Origin: a bacterium
GTDB taxonomy: Bacteria; Actinomycetota; Thermoleophilia; Solirubrobacterales; 70-9
Reading direction: 5' to 3'
NCBI GenBank assembly: GCA_023251975.1
Contig: JAHEXU010000001.1
Span: 10,048-52,957 of the forward strand
Length of the DNA: 42,910 nucleotides
Both the position numbers and the translations under genes were made by a program. Shown here in pieces: positions 17,393-26,919 of this stretch; within the stretch, counting starts at the first letter, position 1, and every line of letters starts with the position of its first letter. The notes beneath the pieces were generated by a model. The model saw only the letters and a list, made by a program, of their open reading frames with translations. It searched no databases and was not told the origin of the DNA.

Positions 17393-18160
17393 TCAGCGGT
17401 CGATCGAGCCGAGCGAGGTTCGGGCGCGCTTTCCGTGGTATGGGGGGAACGGCAGCTCCGGGGCGGCCAGCATCCCCTTCGCCTCCCACTTGCGCCGAAA
17501 GGCGATCTGCGCCCGCAGCCAATCATCGCGGTAGCGGTCGGGGCCGACGCTGTTTCGATGATGGGCGACGTCCATCTCGACCGCCAGGACCTTGCGACCG
17601 CGATCACGCGCCTGAAAGCAGATATCGGCGTCGTAACCGTGGAAGCCCGGGCCGAGCCCGTCCTCGTCAAATCGCAGGTTGCGGACCGCCCAGAGCGAGA
17701 AGGCGAGCAGATAGCCGTCGACCATGTCGACCTCGCCGACGCTGCCCATCCCCGAGACCTCGGCGCCCTGGATCATCCCGGTCTCATAGAGGACCTCCGG
17801 ATCAATCGGCTCGAGGATTGTCGACCCGACCCCGTAGTCGTGGACCCACCAATCGATTCCCTGCACCCCGACCGCGCCGATCGTGCCGACGATCGCAACC
17901 ATCGGATCTTGCAGCGCCCAACGCAGCTTCGATTCGAAGCGGCGATCCTGGATCTCGGTGTCCTCATGGATCAAGACGACCGACTCGACCCGGGGATTGG
18001 CGGCCAGCTCGTCGAGGATCTGGTTGTAGGCGCTGAAGATGCTGGGGCGATCGCGGACAACCACGAGCGGGGCCGCCGGGTCGCGGCAGCGCTCGATCCC
18101 GGGCAGGCAGATCCGTTCGTATTTGGCCTGGTCGGCGACGGCGCAACCGAAGGCGATCAC
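17393..18160 (-). CDS. Glycosyltransferase family 2-like protein
   Basis: VVVRDRPSIFSAYNQILDELAANPRVESVVLIHEDTEI...GFHGYDADICFQARDRGRKVLAVEMDVAHH. Confidence 0.72.
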   Translation of the reverse strand: MIAFGCAVADQAKYERICLPGIERCRDPAAPLVVVRDRPSIFSAYNQILDELAANPRVESVVLIHEDTEIQDRRFESKLRWALQDPMVAIVGTIGAVGVQGIDWWVHDYGVGSTILEPIDPEVLYETGMIQGAEVSGMGSVGEVDMVDGYLLAFSLWAVRNLRFDEDGLGPGFHGYDADICFQARDRGRKVLAVEMDVAHHRNSVGPDRYRDDWLRAQIAFRRKWEAKGMLAAPELPFPPYHGKRARTSLGSIDR

Positions 18161-19371
18161 TGGCCGCGGTGGTGCTCGCTGAATCGCTCGCTCTGAACCT
18201 GGCGGTTGGCGGCGCGGTTCTTTGCCCGCGCCTTCGCCTCGGCGAGCCGGTGGCGATCGCGCCAGCGCATCAGGGCGCCGATCCCTGGGATCCGACGTAG
18301 AGCGCGATAGACCCGGTACGGCTTCGACTCGGTGAAGCGGGCAACCCGGGCCCGTTCGCGGGCCAATAGACGGCTCCGCTCCGCCAGCAGCACGCGCTGG
18401 ATCTCAAGCTCCTCAAGCAGCGCCTCAGTGGTCATCTCTTGGCGGCGCCCCTCAAGCTCCGCGTCGATTCGAACATTGCGTTCGGCCCGCGCCATGTTTG
18501 CCATCGAGCGACGAAGCTGATCGAGTTCGCCCTCGGTCTCGCCAGCGGCCGCTTCGAGCGCTGCCAGGGCCTTCTCGGGGGCCGGAACCGCGGCCCGAAC
18601 GGCCCCGTTGTCGAGCCCGCTCAACTCAAGCCGAGCGGTTACGAAAGAAGCGGGCCGCGGCGGGCGCGGCTCAGCGGCGCCGTCGCCGATCCGGCGCAGA
18701 AAGCCACGCGGGTTCTGGGTCAGCAGGTAGCGCTCATGCCAGCGGTCGGACTGAAACGGCGGCGCCTCGCCAAACCAGGCGTCAAGCGCCTCCGACGGGC
18801 CGGGAATCGCGTCGGGCCGGACCGGCCGACCGCCCAGAAAGCCGTCCTCGACCACCAAATAGCAACCCGGGGTGACCAGCGGCGAGTAGGTGCGGAGCTC
18901 CTCGAGCACATGGTGGGCGCGGTGATCGGAGTCGAGATCGACCATCACCCGCTGCGCCTTCGACGCCTCGGCGCGAACCCGGGTGACCACCGTCGGGTCA
19001 ACCGAGCTGCCCTCGATCAGCTCGATTCGGGGGTGCGCCGCCACCTTGTCGCGGACCGAGCCGGTCTCGATGTCGATCGCGATCACCTTTCCGTCGATCC
19101 CGAGACTGTCCATTAGGGTCGCGAACAAGAGCGCGCTGCCGCCGAGGTAGACCCCGGTCTCGACGATCAGGTCCGGCCGCGTTTCGACGATGATCTGCTG
19201 GAAGACGACGATGTCGTTCGGCGTTTTGACCAGCGGCACGCCGAGCCAGGTCGTGGTCGCGAAGGTCTGCGCCTTCAGGTCGTGGAACAGCTTCGTGAAC
19301 TCGCGCGAGACTCGTTCAACCTCGCCTCCCGACGGGGCGACATCGGGGCTCTCAGACTCCTGCGGCGTCAA
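18157..19371 (-). CDS. Cephalosporin hydroxylase (CmcI)-type SAM-dependent methyltransferase family protein
   Basis: DLIVETGVYLGGSALLFATLMDSLGIDGKVIAIDIETGSVRDKVAAHPRIELIEGSSVDPTVV...VMVDLDSDHRAHHVLEELRTYSPLVTPGCYLVVEDG. ORF open to 19506; TTG at 19371 favoured because the upstream part is not protein-like. Confidence 0.8.
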   Translation of the reverse strand: MTPQESESPDVAPSGGEVERVSREFTKLFHDLKAQTFATTTWLGVPLVKTPNDIVVFQQIIVETRPDLIVETGVYLGGSALLFATLMDSLGIDGKVIAIDIETGSVRDKVAAHPRIELIEGSSVDPTVVTRVRAEASKAQRVMVDLDSDHRAHHVLEELRTYSPLVTPGCYLVVEDGFLGGRPVRPDAIPGPSEALDAWFGEAPPFQSDRWHERYLLTQNPRGFLRRIGDGAAEPRPPRPASFVTARLELSGLDNGAVRAAVPAPEKALAALEAAAGETEGELDQLRRSMANMARAERNVRIDAELEGRRQEMTTEALLEELEIQRVLLAERSRLLARERARVARFTESKPYRVYRALRRIPGIGALMRWRDRHRLAEAKARAKNRAANRQVQSERFSEHHRGQ

Positions 19372-19486
19372 GACCCGCCAATTCTCGCAGGTAACCCGCG
19401 AAGAACTAATCGCTGGCCCGCTTCGCTTGGTTTTCCGAAACCGGGCCAGAATCGCTCGATCGGGTCGATCGGCGATCATCTGGGCA

Positions 19487-20356
19487 ATGGGAGAGTTCCG
19501 ATCCAACCGCGCCGTCCGGCGGGTCAGGGCGCTTGGCCGGGTGGTGGGCGGCCCCAGCGCCGGTGAGCTGCGCCGCCGTCACCTCGACCTGGTCGAAAAG
19601 GCGCTTTTACACACCCTCTACACGCCGGTCGATCGGGTTGAACAGCCGGAGTTTTCGCGCCAGGGCTTCCGGCGGGCAATCGAGGAGGCCGGTGAATCGG
19701 TGATCCCGATCAGCCCCGAGGCGGCTCGTGCCCAGGGCCGCGACCGCCCCGCCTACGGCCAGACAATGGTTGGCGCAAAGCGGCTTCGAAACGTCCGTCG
19801 CTGTGTCCAGGAGGTGATCGCCGACGGGGTTCGGGGCGACCTGATCGAGGCCGGAGCCTGGCGCGGAGGGGTGACAATCCTGATCAAGGCGATCCTCGAC
19901 GCCTACGGGGCCGACGATCGCCACCTCTACGTCGCCGACAGCTTCGCGGGGCTTCCCGCCCCGAACCCGGATCTCTATCCGCTCGACGCCGACGACCTCA
20001 ACTACACCGACCCGCAGCTTGCGGTCCCGCTCGAAGAGGTGAAGGGCAACTTCGAGCGCTACGGCCTGCTCGACGATCGGGTCCACTTCCTCGAGGGCTG
20101 GTTCGCCGACACTCTGCCGAGCGTCCGCGACCGCAGTTGGGCGCTGATCCGACTCGACGGCGACCTCTACGAATCGATCACCGACAGCCTCCTCAACCTC
20201 TACCCCGGCCTCTCCCGCGGCGGCTACGTGATCGTCGACGACTTCGTCTTTGACAACTGCCGCGCAGCCGTCGAGGACTTCCGGGCCGCCAACGCGATCA
20301 CCGACCCGATCGAGCCAATCGACTGGAACGGTGTCTGCTGGCGCCGCGGCGACTAG
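19487..20356 (+). CDS. TylF/MycF-family (macrocin O-methyltransferase-like) methyltransferase
   Basis: GDLIEAGAWRGGVTILIKAILDAYGADDRHLYVADSFAGLP...LPSVRDRSWALIRLDGDLYESITDSLLNLYPGLSRGGYVIVDDF. Confidence 0.88.
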   Translation: MGEFRSNRAVRRVRALGRVVGGPSAGELRRRHLDLVEKALLHTLYTPVDRVEQPEFSRQGFRRAIEEAGESVIPISPEAARAQGRDRPAYGQTMVGAKRLRNVRRCVQEVIADGVRGDLIEAGAWRGGVTILIKAILDAYGADDRHLYVADSFAGLPAPNPDLYPLDADDLNYTDPQLAVPLEEVKGNFERYGLLDDRVHFLEGWFADTLPSVRDRSWALIRLDGDLYESITDSLLNLYPGLSRGGYVIVDDFVFDNCRAAVEDFRAANAITDPIEPIDWNGVCWRRGD

Positions 20357-20364
20357 ATCGCGGT

Positions 20365-20406
20365 GCCAGTGAACGAGGGGCAGTGAACGAGGGCCAGTGA
20401 ACGAGG
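20365..20406 (+). repeat. Three 14-bp tandem repeats (GCCAGTGAACGAGG / GGCAGTGAACGAGG / GCCAGTGAACGAGG)
   Basis: Read directly; each unit contains GTGAACGAG and the last supplies the GTG start at 20397. Confidence 0.95.
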
Positions 20407-21251
20407 CGAGCTCGCAACCGCTACCGCAACTGCGCGATGTCCCCGGGCCGGTTGCCTACGGCGGCGATCCGCAGCGCTTTCGCGAGCTGCTGTGGCAATT
20501 CTCGCTAACCGAGTTCAAAGCCCAATACGCCCGCACCTCGCTCGGTTTTCTGTGGTCGCTGATCCGGCCGCTTTTCTTCTTCGGGGTGATCTTCTTGGTG
20601 CTACGGGAGATCCTCCGCTTCGGCGCCGACATTCCCGACTACGGGCTGATCCTGATCCTCTCGTTGATCCTCTTCACCTACTTCCAAGACGCCACCTCGC
20701 GATCGGTCAGGGCCGCCGCTAGCCGTGAGGCGGTGATCCGCTCAACCGAGTTCCCCCGGGTCATCATCCCCCTCTCGGTCAGCCTGACCGCCGCCTTTAC
20801 CCTGATCTTGAACCTGCTCTCGGTCCTGCCACTGGCAATCGCCTACGGCCTGCGGCCACACCTCGGCTGGCTTTGGTTTGGGTTCGCAATCCTGGCGCTG
20901 ATCGTTTTGACCACCGCGGTCTGCCTCCTGCTGAGCGCCTTGTTCGTCCGCTCCGCCGACATCGCCCAGGCCTGGGGGTTGATCTCCCGCACCCTCTTTT
21001 ACGCCTCGCCGGTGCTGTTTCCGATCGACGCCGTTCCGGGCTCCTACCAGGAGGTGGTCGCGGCCACCCCACTCGCGCCGATCCTCGAGCAGGCGCGGGT
21101 CTGGGTGATCGACCCGTCGGCCCCAAACGGAGTCGACGAGGTCGGACTGCTGTTTGGGGCGATCGTTCCGCTGATCGGGTTCGTCGTCCTCTGCGTCGCC
21201 GGGGTGAGGCTGTTCGCCAAGGAGGCCCCCCGGGTGGCGGAGCGGCTGTGA
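20397..21251 (+). CDS. Polysaccharide ABC transporter permease (Wzm-like, ABC-2 type)
   Basis: WQFSLTEFKAQYARTSLGFLWSLIRPL...; multiple TM segments; followed by a Wzt-like ATPase. Confidence 0.88.
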   Translation: MNEASSQPLPQLRDVPGPVAYGGDPQRFRELLWQFSLTEFKAQYARTSLGFLWSLIRPLFFFGVIFLVLREILRFGADIPDYGLILILSLILFTYFQDATSRSVRAAASREAVIRSTEFPRVIIPLSVSLTAAFTLILNLLSVLPLAIAYGLRPHLGWLWFGFAILALIVLTTAVCLLLSALFVRSADIAQAWGLISRTLFYASPVLFPIDAVPGSYQEVVAATPLAPILEQARVWVIDPSAPNGVDEVGLLFGAIVPLIGFVVLCVAGVRLFAKEAPRVAERL

Positions 21252-22516
21252 GCGACGCCGCCGCCGCCGAGGACGCCAGCCACGATCCCGGTAAGCAGGC
21301 CCGGATCGACCAAGGCATCCCGATCATCGGCGCGCTCGACGGGTTTCGCGCCGCCGCGATCTTCGCGGTCGTGATCCTGCATCTGTTCGGCGCCGTCGAC
21401 ATCACCCAAAACCACTGGGTCCGAACCGCGCTGCGAGCGATGGCGAGCAGCGTTGACATCCTCTTCATCCTTAGTGGCTTCGTCGTTTTCCTGCCGACCG
21501 TGGCCCGCGGCGGCGACTTTGGATCCCGCACCGCCTACGCAATTCGTCGCGCCGCCCGGCTGCTGCCCGCCTACTGGCTCTGCCTCGCGATCGTCGCGCT
21601 TTTTTTGGCGCTGTGGCCAGGTCCGAGCGCACCGGCGAACCCTGGCTTGCTCGACTACGGTGGCCACGTCCTCGCGATCCACGACTGGGTCCATTTGTTC
21701 GACGCCGGGTTCCCGCTCGGGCTTGGGATCGACGGCGCGCTTTGGACCCTGACCGTCGAGCTGACCTTTTACGCGATCCTGCCCCTGATCGCCTCGGCCT
21801 GGTTTCGCCGACCGCTGCTTGGGCTGGCGATCAGCGCCCTGATCACGATCGGCTGGAAGCTTGCCGCCGCCGACATCGGCCCGCTCCTTGCCTTCGTCGG
21901 GGTCAACCCTTCGCTCGGCCGGCTGCTCGAGATCCGCTACGCCGCACTCGGTGAGTTTCCCGCCTTTGCCTTCTGCTTCGGGCTCGGGATGACCAGCGCC
22001 TGGGCCTACGTGCGGCTGCGCCAGACCCAACCGAAAGAGGTGTTGGAGCGCTGGGCCGGCCGGATCCAGCCGCTTGCCCTGGTCGGGCTGGTGATCTGCG
22101 CCTACCTGTTCGGGCGCGGCATCGTCGGCCACAACAACGTCGCAACCTTGCTGGCGGCGCGCGAGAAGATCGTCTTAAACCTCGCCCTCGACATCGCCTA
22201 CGCCGCGATCATGCTGGCGACCGCGTTGGCGGTGCGGCGGCGCCAGATGCCGTTTGCCCTGCCACGCGCCCGGGCGCTCGGCGATATCTCCTACGGGATC
22301 TACCTAATCCACCTGCCGACCTTTTACTTCCTGCGAGCCGAGTTCTCCGACGACGGCCTCTGGGATGCGCTGGGAGGCCACCTCTTTCTCGCCCTCATCG
22401 GAGTCCCGATCGCGATCGGCTTCGGCTGGCTGAGCGCCCGTCTGCTCGAAACGCCGGTTCGTCAGTGGGCGCGACGGTACGGCCGTCGCACTGCGATCGC
22501 AGGTGCGACCCGGTGA
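21248..22516 (+). CDS. Acyltransferase 3 family membrane protein
   Basis: GTG at 21248 overlapping the previous stop; ALDGFRAAAIFAVVILHLF...LFILSGFVVFLP...RARALGDISYGIYLIHLPTFY; many TM segments. Confidence 0.88.
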   Translation: MSDAAAAEDASHDPGKQARIDQGIPIIGALDGFRAAAIFAVVILHLFGAVDITQNHWVRTALRAMASSVDILFILSGFVVFLPTVARGGDFGSRTAYAIRRAARLLPAYWLCLAIVALFLALWPGPSAPANPGLLDYGGHVLAIHDWVHLFDAGFPLGLGIDGALWTLTVELTFYAILPLIASAWFRRPLLGLAISALITIGWKLAAADIGPLLAFVGVNPSLGRLLEIRYAALGEFPAFAFCFGLGMTSAWAYVRLRQTQPKEVLERWAGRIQPLALVGLVICAYLFGRGIVGHNNVATLLAAREKIVLNLALDIAYAAIMLATALAVRRRQMPFALPRARALGDISYGIYLIHLPTFYFLRAEFSDDGLWDALGGHLFLALIGVPIAIGFGWLSARLLETPVRQWARRYGRRTAIAGATR

Positions 22517-23757
22517 GCAATCCCGGAGTTGGCACCGACCCGGTGATCGTGGTCGGCGGGATTCACAAGGCCTTCCGGGTCCCGACCCGCGACGGCGCCC
22601 GCATTCGGGAGCGGATTCGGCATCCCTGGCGGCGCCCTGAACGCGACCTGCAGGTCCTGCGGGGGATCGATTTCTCGGTTGAACGGGGCGAATTCTTCGG
22701 GGTCGTCGGCCAAAACGGGTCCGGTAAGAGCACCCTGCTGAAACTGCTCGCCGGTGTCTACCGCGCCGACGCCGGCCGGATCCAGGTGGCCGGTCGACTG
22801 GCGCCGTTCCTCGAGCTCGGAGCCGGATTCAACCCGGCTCTGACCGCCTACGACAACGTCGTCATCAACGGCCTCGCGATGGGGTTGACCCTGCGCCAGG
22901 TGCGCGATCGCTACGAGCAGGTGATCGACTTCGCCGGGCTGGCGGAGTTCCAAGAGCTGGAGCTGAGGAACTACTCCTCGGGGATGAAGGTGCGACTCGC
23001 CTTTGCCGTCCTGACCCAGGTTGACGCCGACGTGATGCTGCTCGACGAGGTTCTGGCGGTCGGAGATGTCGAGTTCCAGATCAAGTGCGAGGCCGAATTG
23101 CAACGCCTGCGCAATCTCGGCACCACGATCGTTTTGGTCACCCACTCAATCCAAACGGTCAACGCCTACTGCGACCGGGCGCTGCTACTTCACGGTGGCG
23201 TCATCAACACGATCGGCGAACCGATCGAGGTGACCAACCGCCTGCTCGAGCTCCACCTCAGCGAGAACTATCGCCACGCCGGCGAGCACCGCGAGTTCGC
23301 CACCCGGGTTGTCAACACCCTGAATGACCCGCCAGCGCTGCTGAGCGGTCTCTGGCTGGGGCGACCCGACGGCAGCCGCTGCGCCCGCTTCGCGCCGGGC
23401 GAACCGATCGTCGCCCACCTCGAGGTCGAGGTCAAGCGCGACATCCCCAGCCTCGGGGTCGAGGTCCGAGTTGACACCAGCCGAGGTTACGTCCTGTTCG
23501 CGGGCGGCGACGACGAGCTGCAGCTACCCGACGGCGGCGCCCGGGCTGGCGGTCGGCTGAAGATCCGGACCGTGCTTGACAACCCATTCAGCCCCGGCAA
23601 ATACGTCGTCTTCTCGCGCCTCCTGCAACCCGGCCCCAGCGGCCCCGGCGAACCGGCCACCTTGGTCGATGCGACCGCCTTCGAGATCAGCGGCGAGCCT
23701 GGTCCCGGCGTCTTGCAGATCGGCCACAAGGTGGACTTCGAAATCGACGAGCCATGA
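22513..23757 (+). CDS. Polysaccharide ABC transporter ATP-binding protein (Wzt-like, with C-terminal domain)
   Basis: GTG at 22513; Walker A VVGQNGSGKSTLLK, signature NYSSGMKVRLAFAVL, Walker B VMLLDEVLAVGD; C-terminal Wzt_C-like beta domain. Confidence 0.92.
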   Translation: MSNPGVGTDPVIVVGGIHKAFRVPTRDGARIRERIRHPWRRPERDLQVLRGIDFSVERGEFFGVVGQNGSGKSTLLKLLAGVYRADAGRIQVAGRLAPFLELGAGFNPALTAYDNVVINGLAMGLTLRQVRDRYEQVIDFAGLAEFQELELRNYSSGMKVRLAFAVLTQVDADVMLLDEVLAVGDVEFQIKCEAELQRLRNLGTTIVLVTHSIQTVNAYCDRALLLHGGVINTIGEPIEVTNRLLELHLSENYRHAGEHREFATRVVNTLNDPPALLSGLWLGRPDGSRCARFAPGEPIVAHLEVEVKRDIPSLGVEVRVDTSRGYVLFAGGDDELQLPDGGARAGGRLKIRTVLDNPFSPGKYVVFSRLLQPGPSGPGEPATLVDATAFEISGEPGPGVLQIGHKVDFEIDEP

Positions 23758-23811
23758 CCCGTCGCGTCTCCGGCGCGGCGCGAGCAAGCGGCGGGAGCGA
23801 CCCGGCCGGGC

Positions 23812-24465
23812 TCAGCCAGGGACCCGAGCGAACGCCCAGACCTGAACCGGCAGATCAGGCTGGTTGGCAAGTGGGTGCCAGCGCCGGTAGGACGACCAGT
23901 CCCCGAGGTTGCCGATCACGCACTCGCGATTGCCCCACGATCGCACCTGTTCGACCTCAAGGCCGGCCGATTCGAGCAGGGTCCGAAGGCCGCGCGGGGT
24001 GAATCGCCAGTAGTCATACATCCGATATTGCGGCAGCTCGTGCAGCTTGATCATGAACGGGGTCGAGACGATGATCGAAGCGCCCGGCTTGCCAAGCGCC
24101 CGCAGGTTTCGGGCCGCCAACCAGGGCGCGGCGACGTGCTCGAGCACCTGCTCGCAGAGCACAACATCGAACGGACCCACCCGAACCGGCTCGGCGCAGA
24201 GGTCGAACTCGGGGTAGTCAAGTGAGCAGTAGCTGCCCCAATCGCGCCCGCCGTGAAAGCCGCCGCTGATCTCGGCGCCCGACAGCGACTCGATCCCGAG
24301 GCCGTCAAGGTGGGCAGCGATCGAGTCGTTTAGAACCTGGCGCTGCCAGTGCTGTGCCGGGTCCGATGTCGGTGGGAAGGCGATCGGCTCGAGTCGGCTG
24401 AGCAGGCGGCCGAGGAGATCACGGCCCGCGCCGAGGCCACGCCGACGCTGACTCGGCGGACTCAA
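23812..24465 (-). CDS. Class I SAM-dependent methyltransferase (Methyltransf_11/23-like)
   Basis: PFDVVLCEQVLEHVAAPWLAARNLRALGKPGASIIVSTPFMIKLHELPQYRMYDYWRFTPRGLRTLLESAG. Confidence 0.82.
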   Translation of the reverse strand: MSPPSQRRRGLGAGRDLLGRLLSRLEPIAFPPTSDPAQHWQRQVLNDSIAAHLDGLGIESLSGAEISGGFHGGRDWGSYCSLDYPEFDLCAEPVRVGPFDVVLCEQVLEHVAAPWLAARNLRALGKPGASIIVSTPFMIKLHELPQYRMYDYWRFTPRGLRTLLESAGLEVEQVRSWGNRECVIGNLGDWSSYRRWHPLANQPDLPVQVWAFARVPG

Positions 24466-25364
24466 AACCGCCCCCGCCAGCTCGCCGGAATCTGTTGGAC
24501 GACCATCTCAATCCCGTCGTCCTCGAATCCGGACTGCTCGAAGTACCAGCGATCGCGGGCGCGGCGGCTGCCCAACCGGTAATAGCTCGCCCAGCCGCGA
24601 GCGAGGTCCTCGCGGCCCCAGCGTCCGCGCCGTCGTTGCCGATGGCGATCCATGCAGGCCCGGTAGTCAACCCGATGCAGGTGCAGCAGGCGCAGGTCGG
24701 GATCGTGGTTGGTCGCGCCGTCGGCGCGAGCGTGAAAGCCCGGACTCCACTCGATCGGCTCGGCGCTGATCGCGGGTTTGTCGTAGGCGTCGTTGGCGAA
24801 CCAAAACCCGCGCTGATCGAGGATCGCCAGCTCCGGCCGTAGATCGGGCTCGCGGTCGGGCAGGTGCAGCAACTCGTAGCCGAGCGGGTTGACGAACGGC
24901 TCTTCGAACTCGTCGAGATAGCGGCCAAGCTCACCGCGCTCCGGGGTCGGGATCAAGATCTCATCGACATCGCAGGTGACGACGAGGTCATAGCCAGCGG
25001 CCAGCAGGCGAGCCTGATGGTGCGACATCACCGCCTGAAATCGCGCCTGGTTGAACTCACCCTCGCCAACCACGGTGCGAACGAACCGTCCGTCCGCCTC
25101 GGCCCCGTCAAGCGAGCCGTCATCGCTGCCGTCATCGAGCACGTAGATGTCCCGAGCCGCGAAAAAGCGCGAGTAGTAGCGGAGCCAAATCGGAAAGAAG
25201 AACGGCTCGTTGTTGACGATCGTGAGGACGGCGCGACGCTTTGCGGCGCCCTTTCCCGGACCCTGCGCGGCGTAGCGCGAGGCCCGATTGTTACGCCAGC
25301 CAGCGAAGAACCGCTGCATCGGATGGGGGTAGTCGGGGCCTTCGACCCGCCGCACGCTCTTCAT
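24462..25364 (-). CDS. Family 2-like glycosyltransferase (Glyco_tranf_2_4-like)
   Basis: RAVLTIVNNEPFFFPIWLRYYSRFFAARDIYVLDDGSDDGS...LVVTCDVDEILIPTPE; ATG at 25364. Confidence 0.82.
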   Translation of the reverse strand: MKSVRRVEGPDYPHPMQRFFAGWRNNRASRYAAQGPGKGAAKRRAVLTIVNNEPFFFPIWLRYYSRFFAARDIYVLDDGSDDGSLDGAEADGRFVRTVVGEGEFNQARFQAVMSHHQARLLAAGYDLVVTCDVDEILIPTPERGELGRYLDEFEEPFVNPLGYELLHLPDREPDLRPELAILDQRGFWFANDAYDKPAISAEPIEWSPGFHARADGATNHDPDLRLLHLHRVDYRACMDRHRQRRRGRWGREDLARGWASYYRLGSRRARDRWYFEQSGFEDDGIEMVVQQIPASWRGRF

Positions 25365-25394
25365 CGAGCCCAGATTGTCGCCTACGATCGAGCG

Positions 25395-26126
25395 ATGACC
25401 GCGCCGATCGACCAACCCGGGGCAGCCGCGGAGTGTTTTGGGATCGTCTGCCTCGCCCGCACCGGCTCCTCACACCTGGTCGAGCTACTCGACTCGCATC
25501 CCGAGATCCGCTGCTACGGCGAGGTCCTCAACCTGACCCACGGCAGCGACGAGCCGGGATGGCTGGGCGGCGCCGAAACCGACAACCCGTGCGCCCACCT
25601 CGACGCCCTACTCACCGGCCCCGCCGACGCCACCACACCCACCATCACCGGCGTCAAGCTACCCGCCAACTCGCTGCGCGAGCACCCAACGGTTGCGAGC
25701 TGGCTGGCCGACCACCCCCGGCTGCGGATGATCCGATTGCGCCGCATCAACTCGCTGGCGATCTTGGTCTCGCGACGTCTGCTCCGCGCCACCTTGGTTT
25801 CGCAGTCGACCCACGGCGACTACGGCGACACCAGGGTCGAGATCGAACCGCTCGCCTGCGTTCGAGCGCTGCAACGCATCGAGTCCGATGACGCCGGGCT
25901 CGACCGACTGGCGGCCGCCCATCGGCGCTTTGAGATCGCCTACGAGGAGCTTGCCGACCCGGCTCGCCTCGCCGACCTACAGCGCTTCCTCGGAGTCGCC
26001 GCAACCACCCTTCACTCCCGCCATCGCCGGGTACGAACCCGCAGCTTCGCCGCCACGGTCACGAATTGGGACCAGCTGTCATCGCACCTTGCGACAACCC
26101 GGTTCGCGGCGATGCTGGACGAGTAG
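25395..26126 (+). CDS. Stf0-like sulfotransferase
   Basis: ECFGIVCLARTGSSHLVELLDSHPEIRCYGEVLN; RLRMIRLRRINSLAILVSRRL; ATG at 25395. Confidence 0.75.
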   Translation: MTAPIDQPGAAAECFGIVCLARTGSSHLVELLDSHPEIRCYGEVLNLTHGSDEPGWLGGAETDNPCAHLDALLTGPADATTPTITGVKLPANSLREHPTVASWLADHPRLRMIRLRRINSLAILVSRRLLRATLVSQSTHGDYGDTRVEIEPLACVRALQRIESDDAGLDRLAAAHRRFEIAYEELADPARLADLQRFLGVAATTLHSRHRRVRTRSFAATVTNWDQLSSHLATTRFAAMLDE

Positions 26127-26142
26127 CGGCTACGGTTCGCCG

Positions 26143-26919
26143 ATGTCCGGGGCACCCGACTTCGACCCGCGGCGCGACCTCCACCACCCAAACCCGGCGA
26201 TGGTCGAGTTCCAGGTCAGCGAGATCTTTGACGGGCGCTGGTATGTCGGTGGGCCGATCGAGTTGGGGCCGGGCGCGGTGGTGCTCGACATCGGCGCCAA
26301 CATCGGAGTCGCGGCCAGTTTTTTTGCGGCTGAATGCGGAGCCGCCGAGGTCCACAGCTTCGAGCCGATCCCGGCGATCTACGAGCTGCTGCGCCGCAAC
26401 CTCGCCCGTTTCGAGGCCTGCCGAACCTACAACCACGGGCTTGGCTCGGCCAGCGGTCCGGCCGAGTTCACCTACTACCCGCGAAACGACGCGATGTCGA
26501 GCCGTTTCGCCGACCCGGACGGCGACGAGGTCCTGGTCCGACAAGCGATGCTCAACGTCGGCACTCGACCCGAATATTGCGACGCGCTGCTGCAAGGCCA
26601 CTTCGAGGTCGAGTCGATCGAATGCCCGATCCGCACCCTGGCCGAAGTGATCGCTGAGCTGGCGGCGCCACGGATCGATCTACTCAAGATTGATGTCGAG
26701 CGAGCCGAGGAGGATGTTCTGGCCGGGCTTGACGACCCGGCTTGGCGGCGGATCGACCAGGTGGTGCTCGAGGTTGAGCAGATCGACGGCGAGATCGAAC
26801 GGATCGAGACGCTGCTTGAATCGCGGGGGTTTCGGCTCGAGCGTGCCCAAGAGCCGCAGATGGCGCAGACCGGCGTTTACTACCTGTATGGGAGTTGTAG
26901 GGGCGGCGCCGAGCGCTAG
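26143..26919 (+). CDS. FkbM family methyltransferase
   Basis: VVLDIGANIGVAASFFAAECGAAEVHSFEPIPAIYELLRRNLARF...RTLAEVIAELAAPRIDLLKIDVERAEEDVLAGL. Confidence 0.9.
   Translation: MSGAPDFDPRRDLHHPNPAMVEFQVSEIFDGRWYVGGPIELGPGAVVLDIGANIGVAASFFAAECGAAEVHSFEPIPAIYELLRRNLARFEACRTYNHGLGSASGPAEFTYYPRNDAMSSRFADPDGDEVLVRQAMLNVGTRPEYCDALLQGHFEVESIECPIRTLAEVIAELAAPRIDLLKIDVERAEEDVLAGLDDPAWRRIDQVVLEVEQIDGEIERIETLLESRGFRLERAQEPQMAQTGVYYLYGSCRGGAER

Noticed and set aside
21044-22132. 362-aa minus-strand ORF
   Set aside because: Shadow of the acyltransferase-3 and permease genes; no recognisable motifs.
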